DNA of 36,107 nucleotides from Tindallia magadiensis (GTDB taxonomy: Bacteria; Bacillota; Clostridia; Peptostreptococcales; Tindalliaceae): positions 1 through 36,107 of the forward strand of contig NZ_FOQA01000013.1 in the NCBI RefSeq assembly GCF_900113635.1, read 5' to 3'. Position numbers and translations under genes: made by a program. Below are positions 1-9,309 of this stretch, one piece after another; the first letter of the stretch is position 1, and every line of letters starts with the position of its first letter. Under the pieces are notes generated by a model. That model was not told the DNA's origin. It did not search any database and was given only the letters and a program-made list of their open reading frames with translations.

Positions 1-753
1 CTAGAACTAGTAGAACTAGAAATCCGAGACCTATTAAGCGAATACGACTTCCCAGGAGACGACACACCGATCTTCAAAGGAAGCGCCCTAAAAGCATTAG
101 AAGATCCAGACGGCGAGTGGGCAGAGCGCATCGTAGAAATGTTTAAGGAAGTAGACGCCTACATCCCAGAACCAGAAAGAGATGTAGACAAACCATTCCT
201 AATGCCAGTAGAAGACGTATTTTCCATCACTGGACGAGGAACCGTAGCGACAGGTCGAGTGGAAAGAGGAACGGTAAAAGTACAAGAAGAAGTACAACTA
301 GTAGGACTATCAGAAGAACCGAGAAAACTAGTAGTAACCGGAGTAGAAATGTTTAGAAAGCTGTTAGACTTTGCACAAGCCGGAGATAACATTGGATTAT
401 TGCTAAGAGGAGTCCAACGAGATGAAATCGAAAGAGGACAAGTACTAGCAAAGCCAGGAAGCATCAACCCACACACAAAATTCAAAGCCGAAGTATACGT
501 ATTGAAAAAAGAAGAGGGTGGCCGACACACACCATTTTTCGATGGATACCGTCCACAATTCTACTTTAGAACAACAGACGTAACTGGAAGCATCAAGCTA
601 CCAGAGGGAGTAGAGATGGTAATGCCAGGTGACAATATAACCATGGACATTGAATTAATCTCTCCAATAGCTGTAGAAGAAGGACTAAGATTTGCGATCC
701 GAGAAGGTGGCCGAACCGTAGGGGCAGGCGTTGTTGCTGATATTCACGAGTAA
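1..753 (+). CDS. tuf: Elongation factor Tu, 3' part (5' end outside window)
   Basis: EF-Tu is the GTPase that carries aminoacyl-tRNA to the ribosomal A site. The frame is open from base 1 and ends with TAA at 751-753, giving 250 residues. It starts within the end of the G domain ([20 protein letters not shown]), so roughly the first 145 residues, including the P-loop and NKXD, lie upstream of the window. Domain 2 ([17 protein letters not shown]) and domain 3 ([21 protein letters not shown], ending [11 protein letters not shown]) are complete and well conserved. The first methionine inside the fragment (base 139) is internal, not a start. Codon choice is unusual: 13 of 21 leucines are CTA and most valines are GTA, unlike the ribosomal genes that follow. 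A terminator separates it from rpsJ. Confidence 0.97.
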   Translation, partial: LELVELEIRDLLSEYDFPGDDTPIFKGSALKALEDPDGEWAERIVEMFKEVDAYIPEPERDVDKPFLMPVEDVFSITGRGTVATGRVERGTVKVQEEVQLVGLSEEPRKLVVTGVEMFRKLLDFAQAGDNIGLLLRGVQRDEIERGQVLAKPGSINPHTKFKAEVYVLKKEEGGRHTPFFDGYRPQFYFRTTDVTGSIKLPEGVEMVMPGDNITMDIELISPIAVEEGLRFAIREGGRTVGAGVVADIHE

Positions 754-786
754 ATCGCAGCAATTAGACATCTAATGCAACTCACT

Positions 787-821
787 AAAAAGGCAGAAGA
801 CAAAACGCTTCTGCCTTTTTT
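787..821 (+). terminator. Rho-independent terminator after tuf
   Basis: A near-perfect stem, AAAAGGCAGAAG (788-799) pairing with CTTCTGCCTTTT (808-819), is closed by the loop ACAAAACG and followed by T residues. It lies 34 bases after the tuf stop codon and should end the tuf transcript before the rpsJ leader. Confidence 0.9.
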
Positions 822-893
822 ATGTGAAGCATACTGATCCTGAGGGTTCTTTTGATATTTTGGATAAAAGGGATAGAACCTTTGTGAATAAGG

Positions 894-921
894 TTGACAG
901 CAATGAAAGAAAAAATAAAAA
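894..921 (+). promoter_or_regulatory. Possible upstream promoter of the S10 operon
   Basis: There is a perfect TTGACA at 894-899, but the best -10 at usual spacing is only TAAAAA (916-921, 16 nt spacer). The flanking sequence is very A-rich. It may be a secondary start or a chance -35 box. Confidence 0.35.
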
Positions 922-937
922 TAAACTTTGAAAAAGC

Positions 938-966
938 TTGCGTTCCTAAGAAAAATATTATAAAAT
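938..966 (+). promoter_or_regulatory. Probable promoter of the S10-spc-alpha operon
   Basis: TTGCGT (938-943) and TAAAAT (961-966) are separated by 17 nt, and a TATTAT overlaps just upstream. Transcription from here would start near 973 and give a leader of about 180 nt ahead of rpsJ. This is judged by eye; the alternative is the TTGACA at 894. Confidence 0.5.
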
Positions 967-972
967 AACTAA

Positions 973-1148
973 GTGTCCTTAATTATGCGATGAAGCGGAA
1001 GGTAGCTGAGCAATCAGGAAATTTCTGCTGAGCAAGTCGGATCAAAGAATCGGGCGACAGGCCATAATGCGTTTCGGATCAGAAAAAAATGCAACACACC
1101 CGGAGCAGTGTTCATGGTTCCGTCGCACAAAAGTGCGAATGGAGGAGG
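973..1148 (+). promoter_or_regulatory. Structured 5' leader of the S10 operon (candidate r-protein leader)
   Basis: This untranslated stretch precedes rpsJ. It has several inverted repeats: GTCG (1036-1039) with CGAC (1055-1058), AACAC with GTGTT around 1093-1112, and a clear CGCAC-AAAA-GTGCG hairpin at 1124-1137 just before the GGAGGAGG ribosome site (1141-1148). It also has direct repeats: GCTGAGCAA at 1005-1013 and 1027-1035, and CGGATC at 1038-1043 and 1075-1080. In Bacillus and enterobacteria the S10 operon leader is the target of autogenous control by L4. The same role is likely here but is not shown by the sequence. Confidence 0.6.
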
Positions 1149-1155
1149 TTAAGAA

Positions 1156-1470
1156 ATGGCGAAAAACAAACAAAAGATTAGAATCAGGTTAAAAGCGTAC
1201 GATCATACGGTACTAGACCAATCAGCTGTTAAGATTGTTGAAACAGCAAAAAGAAGTGGTGCTAATGTTTCGGGTCCTATTCCGCTGCCAACTGAGAAGC
1301 AGGTAGTAACGATATTGAGATCTGTTCATAAGCATAAAGATTCCAGAGAACAATTTGAGATGCGTACGCACAAAAGATTGATCGATATTTTGAGTCCAAC
1401 GCCTAAAACGGTTGATTCATTAATGAAATTGGACTTGCCAGCTGGTGTCGATATCGAAATCAAGTTATAA
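1156..1470 (+). CDS. rpsJ: 30S ribosomal protein S10 (uS10)
   Basis: S10 is a head protein of the small subunit and, in bacteria, also the NusE partner of NusB in antitermination. The 104-residue product has the usual length and conserved blocks ([16 protein letters not shown] near the start, [22 protein letters not shown], and [12 protein letters not shown]). The ATG at 1156 follows GGAGGAGG by 7 nt. It is the first gene of the superoperon and sits behind a long leader, so it is the natural point of autogenous control. Confidence 0.98.
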   Translation: MAKNKQKIRIRLKAYDHTVLDQSAVKIVETAKRSGANVSGPIPLPTEKQVVTILRSVHKHKDSREQFEMRTHKRLIDILSPTPKTVDSLMKLDLPAGVDIEIKL

Positions 1471-1567
1471 GTCTACTATGAGCAGCGAGTTTGATAGATA
1501 AGCACACGGATCATTCTTAGGATGATTGCTAGGCAATCCGCTGTAAGATTATCAGGAGGTGTCAGGA

Positions 1568-2203
1568 ATGAAAGGTATTATTGGAAGAAAGGCAGGCATG
1601 ACGCAGGTGTTTGATGACTTGGGGAATGTTATACCTGTAACGGTTATTACTTTTGAAACGAATGTAATAACACAGATCAAGACAAAAGAAAAAGACGGGT
1701 ACAATGCGGTTCAGATGGCTACAGAAAATGCAAAAGAGCATCGTGTTATTAAGCCTTTGAAAGGTCATTACCAAAAAGCAGGAGTAAGCTTAAAGAAGTA
1801 TATGAAAGAACTTCGCGTCAAGGATGTAAGTGGCTTTGAAATTGGACAAGAGATCAATGCGAATACTTTTGTAGCTGGTGACAAAGTTGATATTACTGGA
1901 AAATCAAAAGGTAAAGGGTTTCAGGGTGTTGTTAAAAGACACAACCAAAGCACAGGTCCTATGACTCACGGATCTCACTTTCAAAGATTGCCTGGATCCA
2001 TGGGAGCATCTGCTTCGCCAAGTCGTGTGTTCAAAGGAAAGAAGCTGCCTGGTCAAATGGGTGCTGTAAGGGTAACTGTACAAAACCTTGAAGTGATCCG
2101 AGTAGATGAAGGGAAAAACACGATCTTAGTAAAAGGTGCTGTGCCAGGGCCTAAAAAAGGAATTGTGATGATTCGAGAAGCAAGGAAAACAGAAGAAAAA
2201 TAA
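1568..2203 (+). CDS. rplC: 50S ribosomal protein L3 (uL3)
   Basis: L3 is an early-assembly large-subunit protein that reaches towards the peptidyl transferase centre. From ATG 1568 the product is 211 residues and opens [17 protein letters not shown], the family start. The in-frame GTG at 1559 is rejected because it lies inside the AGGAGGTG ribosome site. The conserved loop [19 protein letters not shown], followed by [21 protein letters not shown], is present. The 97 nt gap from rpsJ shows no clear hairpin. Confidence 0.98.
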   Translation: MKGIIGRKAGMTQVFDDLGNVIPVTVITFETNVITQIKTKEKDGYNAVQMATENAKEHRVIKPLKGHYQKAGVSLKKYMKELRVKDVSGFEIGQEINANTFVAGDKVDITGKSKGKGFQGVVKRHNQSTGPMTHGSHFQRLPGSMGASASPSRVFKGKKLPGQMGAVRVTVQNLEVIRVDEGKNTILVKGAVPGPKKGIVMIREARKTEEK

Positions 2204-2223
2204 AGTAGGAAGGAGGAACCGGA

Positions 2224-2847
2224 ATGCCTAAAGTACCAGTGTATAATCTTTCAGGAGAGAAAGTTAGTGAGTTAGAATTATTAGAGTCTGTGTTTGGAGT
2301 TGAAGTAAACCAACATGCCCTTCATGCTGTTGTTAAAAATCAACTTGCCAATAAGAGACAAGGTACCCAATCCGCTAAGTTAAGGTCGGAAGTAAGGGGT
2401 GGAGGAAAAAAACCATGGAGACAAAAGGGGACCGGACGTGCTAGACATGGTTCAACAAATTCACCCATATGGGTTGGTGGAGGAATTACCTTTGCTCCCA
2501 AACCTAGAGATTATCGATATAAATTACCGAAAAAATTAAGAAGGTTAGCGATGAAATCTGCTTTAACAGCAAAAGTTAATGAAGAAGAGCTGATTGTGGT
2601 AGATAATCTAACCTTGCAAGAGATTAAGACAAAAGAAATGCATAACATCTTGAAAAACTTAAATGCAGGCGAAAAAACGTTAGTTGTTCTTGATCAAAAG
2701 GACGATATAGTTATTCGTTCGGCTAGAAACATACCGGGCGTAGAAACGACGTTGGTAAACACACTGAACGTTTATGACATTTTGAAATACGATAAATTTG
2801 TGATAACGAAAAGTGCCGTTGAAAAAGTGGAGGAGGTGTACGCATAA
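2224..2847 (+). CDS. rplD: 50S ribosomal protein L4 (uL4)
   Basis: L4 is an early-assembly protein with an extended loop lining the exit tunnel. In many bacteria it is also the repressor of the S10 operon. The 207-residue product has the loop signature [19 protein letters not shown] and the core [19 protein letters not shown] 2224 follows AAGGAGGAACCGGA. Its TAA overlaps the rplW start codon by one base, so the two are probably translationally coupled. If the leader ahead of rpsJ is autoregulated, L4 is the first candidate ligand. Confidence 0.98.
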   Translation: MPKVPVYNLSGEKVSELELLESVFGVEVNQHALHAVVKNQLANKRQGTQSAKLRSEVRGGGKKPWRQKGTGRARHGSTNSPIWVGGGITFAPKPRDYRYKLPKKLRRLAMKSALTAKVNEEELIVVDNLTLQEIKTKEMHNILKNLNAGEKTLVVLDQKDDIVIRSARNIPGVETTLVNTLNVYDILKYDKFVITKSAVEKVEEVYA

Positions 2848-3137
2848 TGTTTGATCCATATAGCGTGATCACCAGACCTCTCGTGACTGAACAAAGCATG
2901 AGTGACATGGGTGAGAAAAAATACGTTTTTGTTGTTAAAAAAGATGCAAATAAAACTGAAATTAAAAATGCCGTTGAAAAAATATTTTCTGTAAAAGTTC
3001 GTAAAGTTAATACAATGAACATGCAAGGTAAAACCAAGAGAATGGGTCGACATGTTGGCAAAAGACCTTCGTGGAAAAAAGCGATTGTAATGCTAACGGA
3101 AGACAGTAATGAAATTGAGTTTTTTGAAGGAGTATAA
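2847..3137 (+). CDS. rplW: 50S ribosomal protein L23 (uL23)
   Basis: L23 sits at the tunnel exit and is the docking site for trigger factor and SRP. The 96-residue protein has the typical [11 protein letters not shown] start and the [18 protein letters not shown] block, with [13 protein letters not shown] near the end. The start ATG at 2847 shares its A with the rplD stop codon, and the ribosome site GGAGGAGG lies inside the 3' end of rplD. Confidence 0.98.
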   Translation: MFDPYSVITRPLVTEQSMSDMGEKKYVFVVKKDANKTEIKNAVEKIFSVKVRKVNTMNMQGKTKRMGRHVGKRPSWKKAIVMLTEDSNEIEFFEGV

Positions 3138-3165
3138 TTGACGGCTTTATGAAGGAGGGATAGAC

Positions 3166-3999
3166 ATGCCGATTAAAAAATATAAACCGACTTCCCCAGC
3201 CAGGAGACATATGACAGTTTCTACTTTTGAAGAATTGTCAAAGGTGGAACCGGAAAAGTCACTGCTGGCTAAAAACAACAGAACGGGTGGTCGTAACAGT
3301 CAAGGTAAGATTACGGTAAGGCATCGTGGTGGCGGTGCAATGCATAAGTATAGAATTATTGACTTCAAACGAAACAAAGATGGAGTGCCGGCAAAAGTAG
3401 CTACCATAGAATACGATCCTAACAGAAGTGCTAACATAGCATTGTTGCATTATGTAGATGGAGAAAAACGATATATCCTTGCGCCTAACAAGCTTAAAGT
3501 AGGTGACAAAGTGGAGTCAGGAGAAGCGGCTGATATTCAGGTTGGTAACGCTAAGCCATTAAAAAGCATACCGGTGGGAACTGTTGTGCACAATATAGAA
3601 ATGAAACCAGGAAAAGGCGGTCAAATTGCGCGTTCTGCAGGGAATTCAGCTCAATTAATGGCGAAAGAAGGCAAGTATGCACTACTAAGACTTCCTTCTG
3701 GAGAAATTCGCTATATCCTAAATGAGTGTCGTGCAACCATTGGACAGGTTGGTAATATCGATCACGAAAACATTACCATTGGTAAAGCAGGAAGAAAAAG
3801 ACATATGGGTATACGTCCGACAGTACGTGGATCTGTTATGAATCCAGTAGACCATCCTCATGGTGGTGGAGAAGGAAAAGCACCAATTGGTCGTCCTGGC
3901 CCATCAACTCCTTGGGGTAAACCAACACTGGGATACAAGACTAGAAAGAAAAACAAACAATCAGATAAAATGATTGTCAGCAGACCAAAAAAACGATAA
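3166..3999 (+). CDS. rplB: 50S ribosomal protein L2 (uL2)
   Basis: L2 is a core large-subunit protein needed for subunit association and peptidyl transfer. The 277-residue product matches the family length. It has the N-terminal [21 protein letters not shown] block, the central [20 protein letters not shown], and the C-terminal [17 protein letters not shown], which holds the conserved histidine near the active centre. ATG 3166 follows AAGGAGGGATAGAC. Confidence 0.99.
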   Translation: MPIKKYKPTSPARRHMTVSTFEELSKVEPEKSLLAKNNRTGGRNSQGKITVRHRGGGAMHKYRIIDFKRNKDGVPAKVATIEYDPNRSANIALLHYVDGEKRYILAPNKLKVGDKVESGEAADIQVGNAKPLKSIPVGTVVHNIEMKPGKGGQIARSAGNSAQLMAKEGKYALLRLPSGEIRYILNECRATIGQVGNIDHENITIGKAGRKRHMGIRPTVRGSVMNPVDHPHGGGEGKAPIGRPGPSTPWGKPTLGYKTRKKNKQSDKMIVSRPKKR

Positions 4000-4050
4000 G
4001 ATGCCAGACTGGTATCATAGAGAGAATTGGTGTTGAAAGGAGGAAGCTCA

Positions 4051-4332
4051 TTGGCTAGATCAGCAAAAAAAGGACCTTTTGTACATGGGAAATTGCTTAA
4101 ACAAATAGAGGAAATGAATGAGCAGGGAAGTAAAAAGGTAATTAAAACCTGGTCCAGAGCATCTACTATTTTTCCACAAATGATAGGACATACCATAGCG
4201 GTTCACGATGGACGCAAACATGTACCTGTTTACGTTACGGAAGATATGGTGGGACATAAACTTGGAGAATTTGCACTGACCAGAACTTATAGAGGTCATG
4301 ATGACTCGGAAAAAACAACAAAGAGAAAATAA
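4051..4332 (+). CDS. rpsS: 30S ribosomal protein S19 (uS19)
   Basis: S19 binds 16S rRNA in the head and contacts the A-site tRNA region. I choose the TTG at 4051, which lies 7 nt after AAAGGAGG and gives a 93-residue protein opening [17 protein letters not shown], the normal start. Starting further upstream would add residues the family lacks and place the start ahead of or inside the ribosome site. The blocks [20 protein letters not shown] and [16 protein letters not shown] are typical. Confidence 0.96.
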   Translation: MARSAKKGPFVHGKLLKQIEEMNEQGSKKVIKTWSRASTIFPQMIGHTIAVHDGRKHVPVYVTEDMVGHKLGEFALTRTYRGHDDSEKTTKRK

Positions 4333-4365
4333 TAATATTTAAGCATGTGGAAGGAGGTTGCGGCT

Positions 4366-4713
4366 ATGGAAGCTAGAGCGATAGCCAGACATATACGTAT
4401 AGCACCGAGAAAAGCTAAACTTGTAGCGGACTTGGTGAGAGGTAAACAAGTCAATGAAGCACTGGCGATTTTAAAGTTTACTCCAAAGGGCGCTTCACCA
4501 GTTATTGAAAAATTACTGCGCTCAGCTATTGCTAACGCAGAGAATAATCATAGCATGGATAAAGACGATCTTTATATTTCGGAAATATATGCGAATCAAG
4601 GACCAACAATGAAAAGGTTTCGACCCAGAGCTCAAGGAAGGGCGACACAAATTCTAAAAAGAACAAGTCATATTGGTATTGTATTGCGCGAAAAACCAGA
4701 TAAGGAGGGATAA
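4366..4713 (+). CDS. rplV: 50S ribosomal protein L22 (uL22)
   Basis: L22 lines the exit tunnel; changes in its hairpin affect macrolide action in other species. From ATG 4366, 8 nt after AAGGAGG, it is 115 residues and opens [20 protein letters not shown]. The in-frame ATG at 4345 precedes the ribosome site and is rejected. The C-terminal block [20 protein letters not shown] belongs to the tunnel hairpin. The TAA is separated by a single base from the rpsC ATG. Confidence 0.97.
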   Translation: MEARAIARHIRIAPRKAKLVADLVRGKQVNEALAILKFTPKGASPVIEKLLRSAIANAENNHSMDKDDLYISEIYANQGPTMKRFRPRAQGRATQILKRTSHIGIVLREKPDKEG

Positions 4714-4714
4714 G

Positions 4715-5401
4715 ATGGGTCAGAAAGTTAACCCCCATGGGTTGAGAGTCGGAATTATCAAAGACTGGGATACAAAATGGTATGCTAACAAAAAAGACTT
4801 TGGCGATATTCTGATGGAAGACTGTAAAGTCCGGGAACATGTAAAGAAAAAATTATTCACTTCCGGAGTTTCTAAAATAGAAATAGAAAGAGCAGCGAAT
4901 AATCGTATAAAGCTAAACATTCATACAGCAAAGCCTGGAATGGTTATTGGTAAAGGCGGGCAAGGCGTAGATGAGCTTCGAAAAGATGTAGAAAAAATGA
5001 CAGGAAAAACCGCATTAATAAATGTTGTTGAAGTTAAAAGACCAGAAGTTGATGCTCAGTTAGTGGCTGAAAACATCGCCTTTTCTCTGGAAAGACGGGT
5101 TGCCTTTAGAAGAGCCATGAAACAAGCTATGCAAAGAGCTTTTCGTGCAGGGGCTAAAGGAGTTAAAGTATCTACATCTGGGCGCTTAGGTGGAGCTGAA
5201 ATGTCAAGAACTGAAGGGTACAACGAAGGTAATGTTCCACTTCACACACTTAGAGCAGATATTGATTATGGATTTCATGAAGCGGATACTACTTATGGCA
5301 AACTAGGGGTAAAAGTTTGGATTTACAAAGGGGAAGTATTATCTACAGCAAAAGTTGCCGATGAAAAACCTCTGGAAAATCAAAAAACAAAATCCAATTA
5401 A
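4715..5401 (+). CDS. rpsC: 30S ribosomal protein S3 (uS3)
   Basis: S3 lies at the mRNA entry site and contributes to ribosomal helicase activity. The ATG at 4715 gives 228 residues opening [20 protein letters not shown]. Its ribosome site AAGGAGGG is in the last codons of rplV, one base upstream of whose stop it nearly overlaps. The KH domain shows [21 protein letters not shown], and the C-terminal domain [20 protein letters not shown]. The last ~15 residues are polar and variable, as usual. Confidence 0.97.
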   Translation: MGQKVNPHGLRVGIIKDWDTKWYANKKDFGDILMEDCKVREHVKKKLFTSGVSKIEIERAANNRIKLNIHTAKPGMVIGKGGQGVDELRKDVEKMTGKTALINVVEVKRPEVDAQLVAENIAFSLERRVAFRRAMKQAMQRAFRAGAKGVKVSTSGRLGGAEMSRTEGYNEGNVPLHTLRADIDYGFHEADTTYGKLGVKVWIYKGEVLSTAKVADEKPLENQKTKSN

Positions 5402-5459
5402 AGATACAATAATACAGCTAAATGCCTGAGCATCATGGTACAGGAAGGAGGAATCGTGC

Positions 5460-5903
5460 ATGTTAATGCCCAAACGAGTAAAACGACGTCGCGTTTTCAG
5501 AGGGAAAATGAGTGGACGTGCTAATAAAGGAAATACTATTTCATATGGTGATTATGGATTAATGTCTACAGAAGCTGCTTGGATCACCTCAAACCAAATT
5601 GAAGCAGCACGTATTGCCATGACTCGATCCATCAAAAGAGGTGGTAAAGTCTGGATTAAAATATTCCCGCATAAACCAGTAACAAAAAAACCTGCAGAAA
5701 CCAGAATGGGTGCCGGAAAAGGTTCACCAGAATTTTGGGTAGCGGTAGTGAAGCCGGGAAGAATTATGTTTGAGATTGCCGGAGTGTCAGAAGAAAGAGC
5801 AAGAGAAGCAATGAGACTTGCGATGCATAAACTACCGGTGAAATGTAAGATTGTTTCAAGAAGAGAACTTGAAGGAATAGGTGGTGAAGCTGATGAAAGC
5901 TAA
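5460..5903 (+). CDS. rplP: 50S ribosomal protein L16 (uL16)
   Basis: L16 helps to place the A-site tRNA acceptor arm. The 147-residue protein opens [20 protein letters not shown] and has the conserved [23 protein letters not shown] segment, with [20 protein letters not shown] behind it. ATG 5460 lies 8 nt after AAGGAGG. Its 3' end overlaps rpmC by 11 nt. Confidence 0.97.
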   Translation: MLMPKRVKRRRVFRGKMSGRANKGNTISYGDYGLMSTEAAWITSNQIEAARIAMTRSIKRGGKVWIKIFPHKPVTKKPAETRMGAGKGSPEFWVAVVKPGRIMFEIAGVSEERAREAMRLAMHKLPVKCKIVSRRELEGIGGEADES

Positions 5904-6090
5904 AGTATTACGTGATATGTCAAGTGCAGAATTGAACCAAAAGATGGTTGATGCAAAAAGTGAGTTGTTCAACCTGCGCTTTCAGTTAGCCACAGGTCAG
6001 CTGGATAACCCTTTAAGGATCCGCCACGTGAAGAAAGACATCGCTCGTGTAAAAACTATTTTAAGACAGCGTGAATTAGATCAAGGTTAA
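5893..6090 (+). CDS. rpmC: 50S ribosomal protein L29 (uL29)
   Basis: L29 is a small two-helix protein at the tunnel exit next to L23. I choose ATG 5893, giving 65 residues that open [20 protein letters not shown], the family start. In-frame GTG codons at 5881 and 5884 lie just upstream but would add residues the family does not have. The start overlaps the end of rplP by 11 nt, so translation is probably coupled; the local ribosome site (AGGTGGTGA) is weaker than its neighbours. Confidence 0.95.
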   Translation: MKAKVLRDMSSAELNQKMVDAKSELFNLRFQLATGQLDNPLRIRHVKKDIARVKTILRQRELDQG

Positions 6091-6138
6091 TCAGTTAAAC
6101 GATATCTGTGCATCCATCAAGGAAAGGAGGCCCTTATC

Positions 6139-6393
6139 TTGGAAAGAAATAAAAGAAAAACCCGGGTTGGATATGTAACTAGTAATAAAATGGATAAGAG
6201 TATTGTTGTTTCGGTGAACAACATCGAACTGCATCCATTATATGGAAAATCAATGAAACGTGTAAAGAAATACAAAGCCCATGACGAAGAAAATCAGTGT
6301 CAGACTGGTGATCGGGTTAGAATCATGGAAACCAGACCTTTGTCAAAAGACAAGCGTTGGAGACTGGTTGAAATCATAGAAAAAGCTAAATAA
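6139..6393 (+). CDS. rpsQ: 30S ribosomal protein S17 (uS17)
   Basis: S17 is a primary 16S-binding protein with an OB fold. It is 84 residues from a TTG start at 6139, 8 nt after AAAGGAGG. The sequence shows [20 protein letters not shown], then [21 protein letters not shown], then [20 protein letters not shown], all standard. It is one of several r-protein genes here that begin with TTG. Confidence 0.97.
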   Translation: MERNKRKTRVGYVTSNKMDKSIVVSVNNIELHPLYGKSMKRVKKYKAHDEENQCQTGDRVRIMETRPLSKDKRWRLVEIIEKAK

Positions 6394-6420
6394 GAGTAAA
6401 AACTGAAAGGAGGGGCCGCA

Positions 6421-6789
6421 ATGATTCAGCAAGAGTCCAGGTTGAAAGCAGCGGACAATTCTGGTGCAAAAGAATTACAATGCATTCGTGTTCTTGGCGG
6501 TACCAGAAAAAGATATGCAAAGATCGGTGATGTCATCGTTTGTTCCGTAAAAAGCGCAACACCCGGTGGAGTTGTTAAAAAAGGTCAAGTGGTACGAGCG
6601 GTTGTGGTGAGAACAAAATCTGATTCTCGACGTAAAGATGGAACGCATATTCGTTTTGATGAAAATGCAGCCGTTATTATAAAAGAGGACAAACAACCAA
6701 TGGGTACTCGAATCTTCGGACCTGTTGCTCGAGAACTAAGAGAAAAAGAATTCATGAAAATAGTTTCCCTGGCACCGGAAGTATTATAA
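6421..6789 (+). CDS. rplN: 50S ribosomal protein L14 (uL14)
   Basis: L14 forms an intersubunit bridge with 16S helix 44. The 122-residue product has the exact family length and blocks: [34 protein letters not shown], and the C-terminal [23 protein letters not shown] 6421 follows AAAGGAGGGGCCGCA. Confidence 0.99.
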   Translation: MIQQESRLKAADNSGAKELQCIRVLGGTRKRYAKIGDVIVCSVKSATPGGVVKKGQVVRAVVVRTKSDSRRKDGTHIRFDENAAVIIKEDKQPMGTRIFGPVARELREKEFMKIVSLAPEVL

Positions 6790-6805
6790 CGAGGAGGTGT
6801 GCTGC

Positions 6806-7117
6806 ATGAAGGTCAAAAAAGGAGACACAGTGATCTTGGTTTCCGGTAAAGATAAAGGTAAAACTGGAAAGATTTTGGAAGTATTTCCAAAAAAAGATCG
6901 CGTAATTGTCGAAGGAATCAATATGGTTAAGAAACACAAAAAACCTACACAAAAAGTTCAACAGGGTGGTATTGTTAATCAAGAAGCGCCTGTTCATGTA
7001 TCGAATGTAATGTATTACGACAAAAAAACTGGTCAGGGAACAAAGATCGGATATAAAGTACTTGATACAAAAGAAAAAGTACGTGTTAGTAGAAAAACCG
7101 GAGAAGTCATTGACTAA
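6806..7117 (+). CDS. rplX: 50S ribosomal protein L24 (uL24)
   Basis: L24 is an assembly initiator with an N-terminal KOW motif. From ATG 6806 it is 103 residues and opens [20 protein letters not shown], the KOW core. The in-frame codon at 6797 lies inside GAGGAGGTG and is rejected. The middle has [20 protein letters not shown] and the end has the usual [20 protein letters not shown] segment. Confidence 0.97.
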   Translation: MKVKKGDTVILVSGKDKGKTGKILEVFPKKDRVIVEGINMVKKHKKPTQKVQQGGIVNQEAPVHVSNVMYYDKKTGQGTKIGYKVLDTKEKVRVSRKTGEVID

Positions 7118-7146
7118 TAATCCGCTGAAAGGAGGTGCCACCGGTA

Positions 7147-7686
7147 ATGGCAAGATTGAAAGAGACATATCTAAATGACGTGACGAAATCGATGATGGAA
7201 ACATTTAAATATAAATCCGTAATGGAAGTGCCCAAACTAGAAAAGATTATTGTTAACATGGGCATCGGTGATGCAAAAGACAATGCTAAGTCGTTAGAAG
7301 CAGCAGTCGGCGAGCTGACAATGATTGTTGGTCAAAAACCTGTTATTACAAGAGCAAAAAAATCTGTTTCTAACTTTAAGGTTCGAGAAGGAATGCCGGT
7401 TGGAGCGAAAGTAACATTAAGAGGAAACAAAATGTACGAATTTGCTGACCGACTGCTAAACATTGCCCTTCCTCGTGTTAGAGACTTTCGAGGGGTTAGT
7501 GCGAAAGCCTTTGATGGACGAGGCAATTATTCTTTAGGGATTAAAGAACAATTAATCTTCCCGGAAATCGAATATGATAAAGTTGAAAAAGTAAGAGGAA
7601 TGGATATAATATTTGTAACAACAGCGAAGACAGATGAAGAGTCTCGCGAATTATTGAAATTGATGGGAATGCCGTTTGAAAAGTAA
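7147..7686 (+). CDS. rplE: 50S ribosomal protein L5 (uL5)
   Basis: L5 binds 5S rRNA and touches P-site tRNA. From ATG 7147 it is 179 residues, the same length as the Bacillus protein, and opens [20 protein letters not shown]. In-frame codons upstream (7135) lie in the AAAGGAGGTG site. Conserved blocks include [10 protein letters not shown]-like [19 protein letters not shown] and [20 protein letters not shown], then [10 protein letters not shown]. Confidence 0.97.
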   Translation: MARLKETYLNDVTKSMMETFKYKSVMEVPKLEKIIVNMGIGDAKDNAKSLEAAVGELTMIVGQKPVITRAKKSVSNFKVREGMPVGAKVTLRGNKMYEFADRLLNIALPRVRDFRGVSAKAFDGRGNYSLGIKEQLIFPEIEYDKVEKVRGMDIIFVTTAKTDEESRELLKLMGMPFEK

Positions 7687-7708
7687 GAAGTAAAGGAGGC
7701 GCAGGCCA

Positions 7709-7894
7709 GTGGCAAAAAAATCACTGATAGTAAAGCAACAGCGAAAGCCTAAGTTTTCCACACAGGCATATAGTAGATGCAAGCGTTGTGGAAGACCTCA
7801 TGCATATTTAAGAAAGTTTGGCATTTGTCGAATTTGTTTTAGAGAACTGGCATATAAAGGACAAATACCAGGGGTTAGAAAAGCCAGCTGGTAG
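7709..7894 (+). CDS. rpsZ: 30S ribosomal protein S14, zinc-binding type (uS14)
   Basis: This is the short, zinc-binding form of S14 (61 residues; also called rpsN type Z). Cys24, Cys27, Cys40 and Cys43 form two CXXC pairs in [20 protein letters not shown] and the following ICF. The GTG start at 7709 is 9 nt after AAAGGAGG. Only this zinc form is present in the operon; a zinc-free paralogue, if any, is outside the window. Confidence 0.97.
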   Translation: MAKKSLIVKQQRKPKFSTQAYSRCKRCGRPHAYLRKFGICRICFRELAYKGQIPGVRKASW

Positions 7895-7915
7895 ATTCGG
7901 AAGGAGGGAAACGCC

Positions 7916-8314
7916 ATGACAATGACTGATCCATTGGCAGATATGCTGACACGTATCAGAAATGCGAGTGCTGTAAAGCATGAATCGGTTGATGTTCCTG
8001 CATCAAACATAAAGAAAGAAATTGCGCGATTACTGTTGGAAGAAGGCTTCATTAAAAGTTATGATGCTATCGAAGACGGGAAACAGGGACTGATTCGGAT
8101 TCAGTTAAAATATGGAAAGAACGAAGAAAAAGTTATTTCAGGAATTAAAAGAATCTCTAAACCGGGATTGCGTGTATATGCTAATAAAGATGATGTGCCA
8201 AGAGTTCTTGGTGGTTTAGGAGTAGCTATTATTTCCACTTCAAAAGGACTGGTAACAGATAAGCAGGCACGAGAAGCTGGAGTAGGTGGAGAAGTAATCG
8301 CTTACGTTTGGTAG
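7916..8314 (+). CDS. rpsH: 30S ribosomal protein S8 (uS8)
   Basis: S8 is a primary binder of 16S helix 21 and, in enterobacteria, the repressor of the spc operon. The 132-residue product opens [20 protein letters not shown] and ends with the typical [12 protein letters not shown] 7916 is 7 nt after AAGGAGGG; a second ATG two codons later (7922) would also work and cannot be excluded. Confidence 0.97.
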   Translation: MTMTDPLADMLTRIRNASAVKHESVDVPASNIKKEIARLLLEEGFIKSYDAIEDGKQGLIRIQLKYGKNEEKVISGIKRISKPGLRVYANKDDVPRVLGGLGVAIISTSKGLVTDKQAREAGVGGEVIAYVW

Positions 8315-8343
8315 AGAAATGTTAGATACAAGGAGGTGGAACC

Positions 8344-8883
8344 ATGTCTAGAATCGGAAAAAAAGCTATTCAACTGCCGCAAGAGGTAAATGTAACAGTT
8401 GATGAAAATAATTATGTAACGGTGAAAGGTCCACTAGGAACGCTTAGTGAACAAATTAATAAAGATATGATTATTTCTCGAGAAGAAGATGAAATTCTTA
8501 TCAAAAGACCGTCAGACAATAAAAAACATAAATCTTTACATGGACTAACTCGTTCGCTAATCGCTAATATGGTACATGGCGTAACGAAAGGTTATGAAAA
8601 GAAACTGGAAATTGTAGGTGTAGGATATAGGGCTGTTAAGCAGGGAAATCAAATTGTTCTAAGCCTTGGATATTCCCATACTATTGAACTTACAGCACCA
8701 GAAGGTATTACGATAGAAGCACCTACGCAGACAGAAGTAGTGGTTAAAGGTATTGATAAGCAGCGAGTAGGTAATTATGCAGCGAAAATAAGAGCGTATC
8801 GTAAGCCTGAACCATATAAAGGAAAAGGTGTTCGCTATGCCGGCGAATATATAAGACGTAAAGAAGGAAAGACAGGTAAATAG
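8344..8883 (+). CDS. rplF: 50S ribosomal protein L6 (uL6)
   Basis: L6 lies near the factor-binding region. The 179-residue protein opens MSRIGKKAIQLPQEVNVTVD and has the duplicated L6 fold with GLTRSLIANMVHGVTKGYEK, GVGYRAVKQGNQIVLSLGYS and the C-terminal EPYKGKGVRYAGEYIRRKEG. ATG 8344 follows AAGGAGGTGGAACC. Confidence 0.98.
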   Translation: MSRIGKKAIQLPQEVNVTVDENNYVTVKGPLGTLSEQINKDMIISREEDEILIKRPSDNKKHKSLHGLTRSLIANMVHGVTKGYEKKLEIVGVGYRAVKQGNQIVLSLGYSHTIELTAPEGITIEAPTQTEVVVKGIDKQRVGNYAAKIRAYRKPEPYKGKGVRYAGEYIRRKEGKTGK

Positions 8884-8906
8884 TGTAATGAAAGGGGTGT
8901 CAAAAG

Positions 8907-9275
8907 TTGCTCAAAAAGCCCAGTAAAAACAGTCTGAGATTAAAACGACACAAAAGACTACGTAATAAAGTTAATGGTACGCCACAGCGACCAAGATTAA
9001 ATGTTTATAGAAGCTTAAATAATATTTACGCACAGGTTATTGATGATGTTAATGGAAAAACACTTGTTGCTGCTTCTTCCTTAGAAAAAGAAGTGAAAGA
9101 TCAAGTTGAATCCTGCGCATCAAAAGAAGCATCAGCTCTTGTTGGTAAAATCGTTGCAGAAAGAGCTGTAGAACAGGGAATAACAGAGGTGACTTTCGAT
9201 CGTGGTGGATACATTTACCATGGACGTGTTAAATCATTGGCAGATAGTGCCAGAGAAGCCGGGTTGAAGTTTTAG
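8907..9275 (+). CDS. rplR: 50S ribosomal protein L18 (uL18)
   Basis: L18 binds 5S rRNA together with L5. It is 122 residues from TTG 8907, after the modest ribosome site AAAGGGG. The N-terminus is basic ([20 protein letters not shown]) and the core shows [20 protein letters not shown] and [20 protein letters not shown], ending REAGLKF. All of these are standard family features. Confidence 0.97.
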   Translation: MLKKPSKNSLRLKRHKRLRNKVNGTPQRPRLNVYRSLNNIYAQVIDDVNGKTLVAASSLEKEVKDQVESCASKEASALVGKIVAERAVEQGITEVTFDRGGYIYHGRVKSLADSAREAGLKF

Positions 9276-9309
9276 GGAGACTGGTATTATTAAAGAAGGA
9301 GGGTAATTA

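Noticed and set aside
159-530. 123-codon open frame antisense to tuf
   Set aside because: It is a shadow of the strongly conserved EF-Tu frame, serine/threonine-rich without a known family; its openness follows from the codon skew of tuf.
4345-4365. Upstream ATG start for rplV
   Set aside because: It precedes the AAGGAGG site; the normal L22 N-terminus begins at ATG 4366.
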